From Candidatus Uhrbacteria bacterium (GTDB taxonomy: Bacteria > Patescibacteriota > Patescibacteriia > UBA9934), in the NCBI GenBank assembly GCA_943358395.1, contig CALRGY010000013.1, forward strand, positions 1-33,242: a stretch of DNA of 33,242 nucleotides, read 5' to 3'. Position numbers and translations under genes: made by a program. Under the pieces are notes generated by a model. It made no database searches. It was not told the origin of the DNA and saw nothing but the letters and a program-made list of their open reading frames with translations. Every line of letters starts with the position of its first letter. Position 1 is the stretch's first letter. This document shows, piece after piece, positions 1-9,563 of the stretch.

Positions 1-2351
1 GGCGTTCCCGTTACTTGAATAATGGCATAGCCGGTATACGTATAGAGCGCACAATCACCGGAAAGAGCGTACCCACGCAAATCAATTGCCGTTGCGTCGC
101 TCGAGAAGAAGGCGAGCAATGCGGATGTTGATGCACCGGTTCCAGAACCCTGACGTGCATAAAAAGAATAGGTGTACTCCGCACCCTGTGAAAGAGGAAT
201 GCCAGACTGAGAATAATACCCGGTTGCCCCAGGGTTCACCGCAGCTGCACCATCGAGCATTGCCGATGAGTCCTCGCTGTACGCCGCCGTCGCACCACTC
301 ACGAGCCACCCATCCGGCACGCCGTTATCGTCAGCATCTGTTTCCAGTGATGGATTATTCACCATGTTGAGCACGGTGCCGTCGGTACGCCCTACCAATT
401 CACGGCATCCAGCGTCTTCAGCGTCACACTCTTCGACCTCTGCCGTGAAGTAGATCCGATTACGATAAATATCCGATGATGCCTCCGCTGCGGCGAAATC
501 GGTGGACGATGTGTAATTTGCCCAGTCGAATGCACCGGTGCCGTCGTCTTCCTTTTGCGTGGCATACCACAAGCAGCCAGCACTATCTGTTGTACAGTTA
601 TCGGAATTGGTGGTGTTCGACAAAAAGTCTACCGACGTTCCTTCAGGATTCTCGTACGACGTACACGATGCGTAATACTCTGGGCACGATTCACCCCGGA
701 AGCGCCACGTATTCTCTTCGCGCACGCAGTAACCATAGCCTCCTGTGCAATTCCCCTCCGAATCTTCATCAATACAGCTTGGCATATCTACACACACCTC
801 TTGCCGCTCATCGGCAACGGATGAGGTGAGCTGTTCGCCAAACACCTCTGCCTTACATTGCGTGAACGGATATTTCAGCACCCAATCTGGATCGATCAAA
901 TGGCACCACGGGTAATTCGCATCCAGTTCCCCTTGCGCATTACAGTCATGAAACGCGCTCACCACCTCATTCAATGTGACGGGATCATTCTCGCTGTTTG
1001 CGGCGGATTCTGCAGCAAGCTCCCAGCCCGTGGAAAGAATACGCGCCTTACGCAGCTTGACGATGTTGCCGTGGCAATACCCGTATGAATAGCAGAATGT
1101 GTCCTGATCCCGAGCGTGATCGGAAGAAGGAATCAGCGGCCATGAACCGTTCAATAATCCTTCCTCAATAGCCTCTGCGATGGTGAGTGGCGCACCAGCA
1201 TCGGCACGCGCCACTGCAGTAATTAAATCCGTATCCGCAACGCAGTTATACAACCCTTTCCCAGAAGAAGGGCACGCACCAAAGTCTCCCAACTGACTAA
1301 AGTTATCAATCGACAGTGGCGATGCCGTCAAAAAAGCACGGAATGAGTCTCGAGCATCTGCAGCCGTGCTCGTGCTTGATCCATTCACATTGAATGGATC
1401 GATGTTGATTTCACTCAAGTTGCCAAAAAGCCCGTCGTAGAGTTTTTGAGTCACCCGGGAAAGCAACGTGTTCGTAAACATGGATCCACTATGTTTCGCG
1501 AGCTGCATCCACACATCTTTATCCCCCAACGCCGAAATCATTATTTTTTGACGCACTTCTAAAGGCTCATCAACAGCCTTCTGCAACCTATGTTGAATTA
1601 ATTCTGCTGGTGTTTCCACTTTTCCATTAATGAAATTCGTCTTATCCTTAAAGAATCCCCCAAACATGGTTCGAAGGGTTTCGTTCACGGCATCGGTCTG
1701 CGCCTTATTCAAAATATCGCTGTACAACTGAATACCAATTGAAAATTCATTCTCTTTTGGGTCGTACATGTTTGCCAATTTTGTGGTGATAAGGGAGTTT
1801 TTCCCAAAAGGATCCTTCCCCGTTTCCGCAACCTGGCTTATAAAGCCACCCCAATTATCTTTAATATCATTCCATTCACAGCCTGGCATTGGCCGATTAA
1901 ACGCGCTTTGAATACCAAGCTTAAACGCCAGCTCGATAGCAGAACTTGGCCGACAGAGGCTGAAATTTCCAAAAATATGCGTATCATCAATGGCGCTCAA
2001 TGCCTCACCCGCAACCGAAGCCCCATAATCACGGAAGTATTCAGCCGCGGTACGATTTTCGAATAATGGATCATCAGCATTCCCACCAGAAGAAATATAT
2101 ACAGCAGCATCGTACGCTAACCGATCCGTTGCGTACGTAATGGTATTGATGAACGCCGTTGAGAGCGAAGAAAGAATTGCCCTCCCAGCAACTTCTGCAA
2201 TTTTCGCCAATCGTTCTCGTACTGTCGCTGGAGCATCAGCAACCACCGCAACAGTATCTGGCGCAACATTTGCAGCAAAAGTTGATGATGGAATGCACAC
2301 GGTTCCCAGCAACAGCGTGATTGCGAAGATTTTTTGGAGAGAGCCTTTCAT
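1..2351 (-). CDS. Large secreted Cys-containing surface protein, C-terminus off the window
   Basis: An uninterrupted frame runs from ATG at 2351 to the left edge (about 783 codons, no stop), so the 3' end lies outside the window. The first 26 residues form a signal peptide (MKGS then a hydrophobic run ending in TFA). Residues of about 30-450 are helical-looking with no domain I recognise; short pieces such as LAYDAAVYISSGG resemble N-terminal segments I associate with large Patescibacteria surface proteins (recollection, not a search). Residues of about 480-660 are rich in paired cysteines, suggesting disulfide-stabilised extracellular modules. From about residue 660 the sequence NPSLETD...DGVPDGW is typical of the first strand of a carbohydrate-binding jelly-roll of the CBM4/9 kind. 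The gene starts 6 bases after the upstream membrane protein, so the two are probably cotranscribed. Export and surface display are well supported; the ligand is unknown. Confidence 0.8.
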   Translation of the reverse strand, partial: MKGSLQKIFAITLLLGTVCIPSSTFAANVAPDTVAVVADAPATVRERLAKIAEVAGRAILSSLSTAFINTITYATDRLAYDAAVYISSGGNADDPLFENRTAAEYFRDYGASVAGEALSAIDDTHIFGNFSLCRPSSAIELAFKLGIQSAFNRPMPGCEWNDIKDNWGGFISQVAETGKDPFGKNSLITTKLANMYDPKENEFSIGIQLYSDILNKAQTDAVNETLRTMFGGFFKDKTNFINGKVETPAELIQHRLQKAVDEPLEVRQKIMISALGDKDVWMQLAKHSGSMFTNTLLSRVTQKLYDGLFGNLSEINIDPFNVNGSSTSTAADARDSFRAFLTASPLSIDNFSQLGDFGACPSSGKGLYNCVADTDLITAVARADAGAPLTIAEAIEEGLLNGSWPLIPSSDHARDQDTFCYSYGYCHGNIVKLRKARILSTGWELAAESAANSENDPVTLNEVVSAFHDCNAQGELDANYPWCHLIDPDWVLKYPFTQCKAEVFGEQLTSSVADERQEVCVDMPSCIDEDSEGNCTGGYGYCVREENTWRFRGESCPEYYASCTSYENPEGTSVDFLSNTTNSDNCTTDSAGCLWYATQKEDDGTGAFDWANYTSSTDFAAAEASSDIYRNRIYFTAEVEECDAEDAGCRELVGRTDGTVLNMVNNPSLETDADDNGVPDGWLVSGATAAYSEDSSAMLDGAAAVNPGATGYYSQSGIPLSQGAEYTYSFYARQGSGTGASTSALLAFFSSDATAIDLRGYALSGDCALYTYTGYAIIQVTGT

Positions 2352-2357
2352 ACGCAA

Positions 2358-3086
2358 CTATTCAGTGGTTTGAGGAGTTGGAGTCGCGGTATCCGATTCT
2401 GGATCAGGAGCAGGATTTGTAGAGCCATCGTCAGCGCCGACGTCAGTTCCAGGAGTATCCATTTGCGCCAATGCCGCTGTTAATACAGCACGAAGCTCTT
2501 CTTCGGTGAGTGCATTAATCTGTACAGGATCGCCGCCAGCATCCACGAGAATCTTCCGCAGTTCCTCCACGGTCATTTGCGCGAAGGCTGTGGCAACGTC
2601 GGCAGGGGTTGCTGCAGGAGCGGCACTTGCTCCAGCCTCTACCGCAACGTCTTCTGCAAACGTTCCCTGCAATGTTTCTGGGGTAACGGCATCAACCGCA
2701 AGCGTGGCGCATGGCATGCTTGGGGCACAATTTGGATCTTGCCCTTGAGCAAGTTCAATATTGTCTTCCGTGCCGTCACTATCCGAATCCTTCAAGTATG
2801 GGCTTGTTTTGTACACGTATAGCTCACGATAATCGTCGATACTGTCGCTATCTGTATCTTGCTTTTTCAAGGTTTCCATCTTTTCCTTCTCTGCATCGTC
2901 CCCTGTTAAAAACTTTGGCCCCACATAGGAAATAACAAACGGTGAGGCAATATGCTTCCACAAATAAAACGGTCCAAATATCAATGCAAGCGCCCCAAAG
3001 GCTGCGATCATGATGAACCCCGCCTTCTGCTGGCGATTCAAAACATTTTTCTTTCGTGTGATGTAAACCCTTTCGCCCTCCGCCAT
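2358..3086 (-). CDS. Membrane-anchored protein with thrombospondin type-3-like calcium repeats
   Basis: One hydrophobic segment near the N-terminus (AGFIMIAAFGALALIFGPFYLW) is followed by an extracytoplasmic part. That part carries two Asp-rich repeats, DTDSDSIDDYREL and DSDSDGTEDNIEL, the calcium-binding pattern of thrombospondin type-3 repeats. Then comes an Ala-rich stretch, a short helical section (MTVEELRKILVDAGG, LTEEELRAVLTAAL) and a Pro/Thr/Asp-rich tail. The start is uncertain: an in-frame TTG at 3113 gives nine more residues, and ATG at 3086 is preferred here; neither has a clear ribosome site. An extended -10 lies at 3131-3139. It is followed after 6 bases by the large surface protein, suggesting the two work together at the cell surface. 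Function unknown. Confidence 0.75.
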   Translation of the reverse strand: MAEGERVYITRKKNVLNRQQKAGFIMIAAFGALALIFGPFYLWKHIASPFVISYVGPKFLTGDDAEKEKMETLKKQDTDSDSIDDYRELYVYKTSPYLKDSDSDGTEDNIELAQGQDPNCAPSMPCATLAVDAVTPETLQGTFAEDVAVEAGASAAPAATPADVATAFAQMTVEELRKILVDAGGDPVQINALTEEELRAVLTAALAQMDTPGTDVGADDGSTNPAPDPESDTATPTPQTTE

Positions 3087-3130
3087 AAGAAACGCGCAAA
3101 CTTTATCCCTCAAGAGGAAAAGTTACGCCA

Positions 3131-3139
3131 AGTATATCA
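3131..3139 (-). promoter_or_regulatory. Extended -10 promoter element, TGATATACT
   Basis: Read on the minus strand this is TG-A-TATACT, an extended -10 with no recognisable -35 at 17 bases. It sits between the rsmA stop and the membrane protein gene and would start transcription near 3124. Confidence 0.4.
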
Positions 3140-3180
3140 TTAGAAGCGGCGCGAATACTTCTGTTGTACACACAAAAGTT

Positions 3181-4032
3181 TCATCGAACAGAATTGTGTT
3201 CATCTCCAAGACGTGAGTGCAATTTTTCCCAATCGTTTGTGCTCAACTCTTGGGGGCGAACGGTTTTCTGGTGCCCGATCTCTTCAAGTGCACGATCGAT
3301 AGCTGCAAGACTAGCAACCTTTGCTTGCGCGAGAGTCTGGCGAAGCTGTTTGCGACGGTGGGTGAAACCGAGTTTGGCGAGTGCGATGATGCGTTCGCGA
3401 TCACCATCGCGGCTGCAGCCCCCTCCGACTCCCCCATAAATGGGGGAGGGTTCACGTTTCACGGTTAATCGGAGAACCATTGAATCTACTTTTGGGGGTG
3501 GAGTGAAGGCGCCGGGTTTGACGATGAAGAGGCGTTCGACGGCGCAATAGATCTGGGTGGCAACAGAAAGAACACTCATGTCCCCAGGCTGTGCAGTCAT
3601 ACGCTCCCCCACTTCTTTTTGCACCATAATCACCAATTGCCGCGGAGGATTCTTTGATGTGAGCACCTTTTCAAGGATGGCGTTCCCAGCGTTATATGGG
3701 AGATTGCTGACAAAAACCCATGATCGATCGTTGGTAATCGCATCATAATCCACCCGTGCCGCATCGGCGTGGATGAGTTGTGCGGAGGGAAATGTGGTGT
3801 GAAGTGAAGGGAGAAGATCGCGGTCGGCTTCGATGAGCACAAGTCCGCTCCTAATCTCGACCCCCTCCTTACTCCCCCTTTGCAGGGGGAGGGTACACAA
3901 CTGATTCGTCAGCGCCCCGGAACCGGGACCGACTTCAATGAGCAGCTCGTCGGGCAATACCTCAACAGCATCAACGATTTTTTTGATAATGTTGGCATCA
4001 TGAAGGAAGTGTTGACCGTAGGACTTTTTCAC
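3181..4032 (-). CDS. rsmA: 16S rRNA (adenine1518/1519-N6)-dimethyltransferase RsmA (KsgA)
   Basis: RsmA dimethylates two adenines in helix 45 of 16S rRNA with SAM during late small-subunit assembly. The N-terminal KKSYGQHFL is the family signature. EVGPGSGALT (residues 33-42) is SAM motif I, and NLPY (110-113) is the catalytic N-L-P-Y motif. The start is chosen at GTG 4032, where it shares GTGA with the stop of the upstream epimerase gene; the longer frame from GTG 4059 adds nine residues before the conserved KKS. Two in-frame insertions are unlike the family: residues 47-60 (LPLQRGSKEGVEI) between motif I and the acidic strand of motif II, and about residues 194-206 (SPIYGGVGGGCSRDG) at the start of the C-terminal domain. 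Both are encoded by GC-rich palindromes (repeat entries at 3856-3894 and 3416-3451). The core motifs are intact, so the enzyme is probably active. Confidence 0.95.
   Translation of the reverse strand: MKKSYGQHFLHDANIIKKIVDAVEVLPDELLIEVGPGSGALTNQLCTLPLQRGSKEGVEIRSGLVLIEADRDLLPSLHTTFPSAQLIHADAARVDYDAITNDRSWVFVSNLPYNAGNAILEKVLTSKNPPRQLVIMVQKEVGERMTAQPGDMSVLSVATQIYCAVERLFIVKPGAFTPPPKVDSMVLRLTVKREPSPIYGGVGGGCSRDGDRERIIALAKLGFTHRRKQLRQTLAQAKVASLAAIDRALEEIGHQKTVRPQELSTNDWEKLHSRLGDEHNSVR
3416..3451 (+). repeat. Family A palindromic element, copy inside rsmA (A1)
   Basis: It reads CAGCCCCCTCCGAC, then CTCCCCCATAAATGGGGGAG, a near-perfect palindrome. It is almost identical over about 33 bases to the intergenic copy at 4977-5013, which lies in the opposite orientation. 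Here it is translated in frame as part of RsmA and lengthens a loop before the C-terminal domain. Confidence 0.8.
3856..3894 (+). repeat. Family A palindromic element, second copy inside rsmA (A2)
   Basis: It reads CTCGACCCCCTCCTTA then CTCCCCCTTTGCAGGGGGAG and GGT. The two CTCCCCC/GGGGGAG arms and the CCCCCTC block match the other family A copies; the loop differs. It encodes TLPLQRGSKEGVEI in RsmA. The same TLPL...EGVEI frame is used by the copy in valS. Confidence 0.8.
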
Positions 4033-4961
4033 ATGCCGCGAACGTGCTCCCGATACCACGCAATCGTCTCACGAATTCCCTCTTCAAGATCTACCCCCGA
4101 TTTCCAAAACATTGCCTTTGCAATGGCGGACGTATCAAGGCTCATTCGCTTCACTGCATCGGTCACTTCTGGGCGAGGAGTCGCTGCACGATCGGTTCCA
4201 ATTTCTTTTGCGATCATCGTAAAAAGCTCTAGCGTCGATACTTCTTTTCCCGTCCCCACGTTATACACACCGCTCTGCGTGCCCGATTCTGCCGCAATCA
4301 ACGCCGCAACCACGTCGAGTACAAAAACGTAATCACGCGTGGTGGAACCATCACCATTGAGAAACGGAGATTCATTTTTCAAAAGCTTCTCGGTAAAGAT
4401 CGCAATGGCGCCAGATTCTTTATTCCCGTATTGCCGTGGGCCGTACACGTTTCCGAAACGTAAGGAAACGGTGTGCATGCCGTGCTGGGTGGTATAGGCA
4501 GAAAGATACGTTTCTGCAGCAAATTTTGAAATGCCATACGGCGTTTGTGGCTGGGGCCTCATCGATTCCATCATCGGAACCGACTCTTGCAACCCGTACA
4601 CTGCACAGCTTGATGCAAAGATGATCGACGTTGCCCCAGCACGTTTTGCTGATTCAAACACATTGATCGATCCAAGCTCATTATGTTCGGCATTCATCAT
4701 CGGGTCGAGGACGGATGCACGGTCGTCGATGTGAGCAGCAAGGTGAAAGACGCTTTGCGGAGCAATAGCAGCAATCCGATCCTCTAATTGACGATCGCGA
4801 ATATCACAAAGCACATACGTCGCAGCCTCATTCTTCCGATCAGCCAACGGCTCCACCCAATCAATAACCGTCACTGCATCCCCACGATGAATCAGCGCAT
4901 CCACAAGATGGGAACCAATAAACCCACACCCACCCGTCACAATTGTTTTTCGTTGTGTCAT
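4029..4961 (-). CDS. NAD-dependent epimerase/dehydratase (extended SDR, nucleotide-sugar type)
   Basis: An extended short-chain dehydrogenase of the UDP-glucose 4-epimerase class. TGGCGFIG (residues 9-16) is the NAD-binding glycine motif. SSCAVYG (117-123) supplies the catalytic Ser, and YGISK (142-146) is the Tyr-xxx-Lys pair. RFGNVYGPRQ and RDYVFVLDVV are typical of this subgroup, and 310 residues is the usual length. It is cytoplasmic and probably interconverts or dehydrates a nucleotide sugar for cell-surface glycans; the exact substrate cannot be read from sequence. It overlaps rsmA by GTGA at 4029-4032, so the two genes are translationally coupled. No Shine-Dalgarno sequence precedes the ATG. 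The gene ends in TGA, showing that UGA is a stop here. Confidence 0.9.
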   Translation of the reverse strand: MTQRKTIVTGGCGFIGSHLVDALIHRGDAVTVIDWVEPLADRKNEAATYVLCDIRDRQLEDRIAAIAPQSVFHLAAHIDDRASVLDPMMNAEHNELGSINVFESAKRAGATSIIFASSCAVYGLQESVPMMESMRPQPQTPYGISKFAAETYLSAYTTQHGMHTVSLRFGNVYGPRQYGNKESGAIAIFTEKLLKNESPFLNGDGSTTRDYVFVLDVVAALIAAESGTQSGVYNVGTGKEVSTLELFTMIAKEIGTDRAATPRPEVTDAVKRMSLDTSAIAKAMFWKSGVDLEEGIRETIAWYREHVRGM

Positions 4962-4976
4962 AGAAGTGATCTAGAG

Positions 4977-5013
4977 ACCTCTCCCCCATTTATGGGGGAG
5001 TCGGAGGGGGCTG
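4977..5013 (-). repeat. Family A palindromic element, intergenic copy (A3)
   Basis: On the plus strand it reads ACCT, CTCCCCCATTTATGGGGGAG, TCGGAGGGGGCTG, the reverse complement of the rsmA copy A1 with only a few differences. It fills nearly the whole gap between the epimerase start and the prfB stop. No T-run follows on either strand, so it is not a standard terminator. Confidence 0.8.
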
Positions 5014-5027
5014 AAGCCGAAATTAAG

Positions 5028-6140
5028 CTACCGATTCCGTTTCTCCGCATCATTCCGTAAAAACGCTTCAATGAACGGAAGTATCTTACCATCGAGTACG
5101 CTCTCTGTGTCTGATGTTTCCACATCGGTGCGGTGATCCTTCACCATTTTATACGGGTGCAACACATAACTCCTGATTTGGTTCCCCCAGGCAGCCGTTT
5201 TATGCTCGCCCTTAATATCCGAAAGCTTTTCCGCGCGCGCCGTCACCATTAACTGAAACAGTCGTGCTTTCAGCACATTGAGCGCCGTTTCCTTGTTTTG
5301 TAATTGGGAACGTTCATTTTGACAGCTCACCGCCATTCCGGTTGGAAGGTGCGTAACGCGCACTGCGCTATACGTAGTGTTCACGCTTTGCCCACCTTTG
5401 CCCGACGAAAGGAACGTGTCGATGCGCACGTCGTCCATGTCTAGCTCCACTGCCGCAGCATCCATGGCATCAAATTCTGGCAGTACCTCGATAAGGGCAA
5501 ACGTGGTGTGTCGCATTTTCTCCCCATCAAATGGCGAAATACGCACGAGGCGATGCACTCCAGCCTCCGAGCGAAACCATCCGTACGCATACCGGCCACG
5601 CACAGCGATGGTCACGCTCTTATACCCCGCTTCTTCGCCACGGGATTCATCTAAAATATCGCACGTAAAGCCCTTTTGCTCCGCAAACCGCATAACCATC
5701 CGCAGCAACATCGCCACCCAATCATTCGCATCTGTTCCCCCGGCGCCGGCATGAAACGAAATAATCGCATTGCGCTTATCGTATTCTCCAGAAAAAAGCA
5801 TCTGAAATTCCATTGCCGCGAATCGTTCCTCGCAATTAGCGACGAGACGGTCTGCTTCCTGTTTGTCTTCTGCCGATCCTTCCGATTCTGCCATGGTTAC
5901 AACATCCAACGTATCCGCAATCTCCTTCCCTATAGCATCCCACGCCCCAATCTCTTTCTTTAAATCCGCCAGCTCCTGCGACACCTTCCTTGCCCGCTCC
6001 TGATCCCCCCAAAACCCGGCATCACTCATTAATACCTCTAACTCCCCCACCCTTTCCCGAGACTCCCCAATCCCAAGCGCAAGCACCGCCAAGCCATGGC
6101 GATGCTGAAGATTAATAAGTTTGTCGGAAAGGAGGGACAT
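5028..6140 (-). CDS. prfB: Peptide chain release factor 2 (RF2)
   Basis: RF2 releases the finished protein at UGA and UAA stop codons. The tripeptide anticodon SPF is visible in VRISPFDGEK, which identifies RF2 rather than RF1. GKGGQSVNTTYSAVRVTH carries the catalytic GGQ (residues 249-251); the usual His after GGQ is Ser here. ATG at 6140 starts with MSLLSDKL; an in-frame start at 6188 would add 16 residues but would run into the groEL terminator hairpin. The coding frame is continuous, so the autoregulatory +1 frameshift found in many prfB genes is absent. RF2 plus TGA stops in neighbours imply a standard genetic code. The gene is downstream of the groEL terminator and no promoter was recognised. 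Confidence 0.95.
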   Translation of the reverse strand: MSLLSDKLINLQHRHGLAVLALGIGESRERVGELEVLMSDAGFWGDQERARKVSQELADLKKEIGAWDAIGKEIADTLDVVTMAESEGSAEDKQEADRLVANCEERFAAMEFQMLFSGEYDKRNAIISFHAGAGGTDANDWVAMLLRMVMRFAEQKGFTCDILDESRGEEAGYKSVTIAVRGRYAYGWFRSEAGVHRLVRISPFDGEKMRHTTFALIEVLPEFDAMDAAAVELDMDDVRIDTFLSSGKGGQSVNTTYSAVRVTHLPTGMAVSCQNERSQLQNKETALNVLKARLFQLMVTARAEKLSDIKGEHKTAAWGNQIRSYVLHPYKMVKDHRTDVETSDTESVLDGKILPFIEAFLRNDAEKRNR

Positions 6141-6166
6141 AGGAAAAATACTGCACAAATAGTAGC

Positions 6167-6204
6167 AAAAAAACGGATTCGATGCCATGAAGACATCGAA
6201 TCCG
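6167..6204 (-). terminator. Rho-independent terminator after groEL
   Basis: On the minus strand the stem CGGATTCGATG pairs perfectly with CATCGAATCCG across a 9-base loop and is followed directly by seven T residues. It lies just past the groEL stop, so it ends the groES-groEL transcript. Confidence 0.9.
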
Positions 6205-6235
6205 CTTTATGTTCTCACCGATGGTGAATCGATGA

Positions 6236-8178
<1,943 letters not shown>

Positions 8179-8209
8179 AGAGAAAAAAATAAAAGATCTT
8201 ACGGGTTGC

Positions 8210-8238
8210 AGTTTACGGAATTAGCACTCATGGGTCAA
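8210..8238 (-). promoter_or_regulatory. groES-groEL promoter (-35 TTGACC, -10 TAAACT)
   Basis: On the minus strand TTGACC (8233-8238) and TAAACT (8210-8215) are exactly 17 bases apart, a sigma-70-like promoter. The -35 hexamer lies in the spacer of the CIRCE element, so a bound repressor would block RNA polymerase. Transcription should begin near 8203, about 25 bases before groES. Confidence 0.8.
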
Positions 8239-8247
8239 GAGTGCTAA
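8221..8247 (-). promoter_or_regulatory. CIRCE operator (HrcA binding site)
   Basis: A perfect inverted repeat TTAGCACTC-N9-GAGTGCTAA, the classic CIRCE sequence. It marks groES-groEL as an HrcA-repressed heat-shock operon. hrcA itself is not in the window. Confidence 0.97.
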
Positions 8248-8261
8248 CTGGGGACGGAAAT

Positions 8262-9563
8262 CTATTCGCCGAGTCTTACCGTCATCGCGCACACAAATGC
8301 ACATAATGCCAAGCCCGACCACGACGACCATAGATAGTGATCAAAAAAGGAAATGGTGACGAGAACGGTTCCCATACCTAAGGCATACGTGGCATTGCGA
8401 TGTGGAAGATGGGTAAACAATGTTCTACCCGCCATAATCATGAAGCAAAGCATTCCGATGAGACCGAGGAAACCGATTTCGGCGAGCATCAATAAAGGGA
8501 CGTTGTGAATCGGTTGATATTCAAAGGCATTTCTTCCGGGCTGTTGATCGGAAAAGGAAAGGACGTACGATCCGATTCCGTGTCCGATGACGGGATTTGT
8601 CTGCGCCATGAACGGAATGAATTCCTGATACAACGCCGCGCGATCTGCTAACGACCGTTCTTCGTTGACTCCCCCGCCCCGAATGCTTGCTGCAAGATCT
8701 GGCGCCGCAAACGACGCTGCCATCGATCCGCCAATGGCGAGCACGCCGATCATAACGAGCGCTATAGATGTTTTTGAAGTCTTTTTCAGGATCTTCGCGC
8801 AAATCATCAGCACAATACCGATAGTCACACCTAAAAACGCCGATCGTGAACCGGTCAGCATCATTCCCCCGAGAAGAACTGCCGTTCCCACAATCGTAAG
8901 CCCTCGATGAACATACACAGACCGTATACGCTTCACCTGTGCCATAAACGCCCACCAGGCAAACACCCCCACTCCCAAAAATCCGCCAAAGATATTCGGA
9001 TGAGAAAAGCTGCCGTATGCTCGCAAAATTCGCTCTCCGTTCTGCACAAATACGGATTCGCCAAGCTGCGTAATGTCTCGAGCTGCGAGCCCGAGCCACG
9101 TCACCGCCGGGGACGCTCCAATGAACACCTGAAACACTCCGAGCATCATCGGCGCAAGCAATGCAGCAACATATGCGCCAAGTGCGTGTTTTGTACTCAC
9201 ACGTTCATCGACGAGCGCCACAAAAAGCCCGTATGCCAGAAGGATATGCACCGACATTGCCGAGGAAAAGAGCGGGCGATCTGCGAAGATTATACTGAGC
9301 ATTACCACCATCACCGCGATACCGCCCAAACCAACCACACGCCGATTGCGGTGCGCAACGGCGAGCCGTCCGCGATTGAACACCATCATCATAAGCACAC
9401 CGAACACCAAAAGAATTTCCGTAGCATACACGCTCATGACACCAAATTCCGTATGCGCTCCGGCAATGGATGCCTCGCTATACATCCACCGCGTTTGCCA
9501 TGGCAGGAGGAAGAGCACTGTCATGAGCACTCCTGTGATCCCGTTGAGCAAGAAGCGTTTCAT
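8262..9563 (-). CDS. O-antigen ligase/polymerase-like membrane protein (Wzy_C family)
   Basis: A polytopic membrane protein with roughly ten or more hydrophobic segments over 433 residues. The motifs GSFSHPNIFGGFLG, MLTGSRSAFLG and, near the C-terminus, YQPIHNVPLLMLAEIGFLGL are characteristic of the O-antigen ligase/polymerase (Wzy_C) superfamily. Such enzymes transfer or polymerise undecaprenyl-linked glycans on the outer face of the membrane. It is the last gene of the nusA operon and follows the nucleotidyltransferase-like gene, whose 3' end overlaps it by 86 bases. The first transmembrane segment starts near residue 7, so the long overlap is probably real, although ATG at 9524 would shorten it. 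The precise glycan substrate is unknown. Confidence 0.85.
   Translation of the reverse strand: MKRFLLNGITGVLMTVLFLLPWQTRWMYSEASIAGAHTEFGVMSVYATEILLVFGVLMMMVFNRGRLAVAHRNRRVVGLGGIAVMVVMLSIIFADRPLFSSAMSVHILLAYGLFVALVDERVSTKHALGAYVAALLAPMMLGVFQVFIGASPAVTWLGLAARDITQLGESVFVQNGERILRAYGSFSHPNIFGGFLGVGVFAWWAFMAQVKRIRSVYVHRGLTIVGTAVLLGGMMLTGSRSAFLGVTIGIVLMICAKILKKTSKTSIALVMIGVLAIGGSMAASFAAPDLAASIRGGGVNEERSLADRAALYQEFIPFMAQTNPVIGHGIGSYVLSFSDQQPGRNAFEYQPIHNVPLLMLAEIGFLGLIGMLCFMIMAGRTLFTHLPHRNATYALGMGTVLVTISFFDHYLWSSWSGLALCAFVCAMTVRLGE

Noticed and set aside
2140-2373. Short plus-strand frame near the left surface genes
   Set aside because: Antisense to the signal-peptide region of the large surface protein and without any motif.
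4977-5013. Family A copy as a terminator for prfB or the epimerase gene
   Set aside because: The stem is strong, but neither side has a run of T residues.
5028-6140. Programmed frameshift in prfB
   Set aside because: The frame is continuous through the N-terminal region, with no internal UGA or slippery CUU-UGA site needed.
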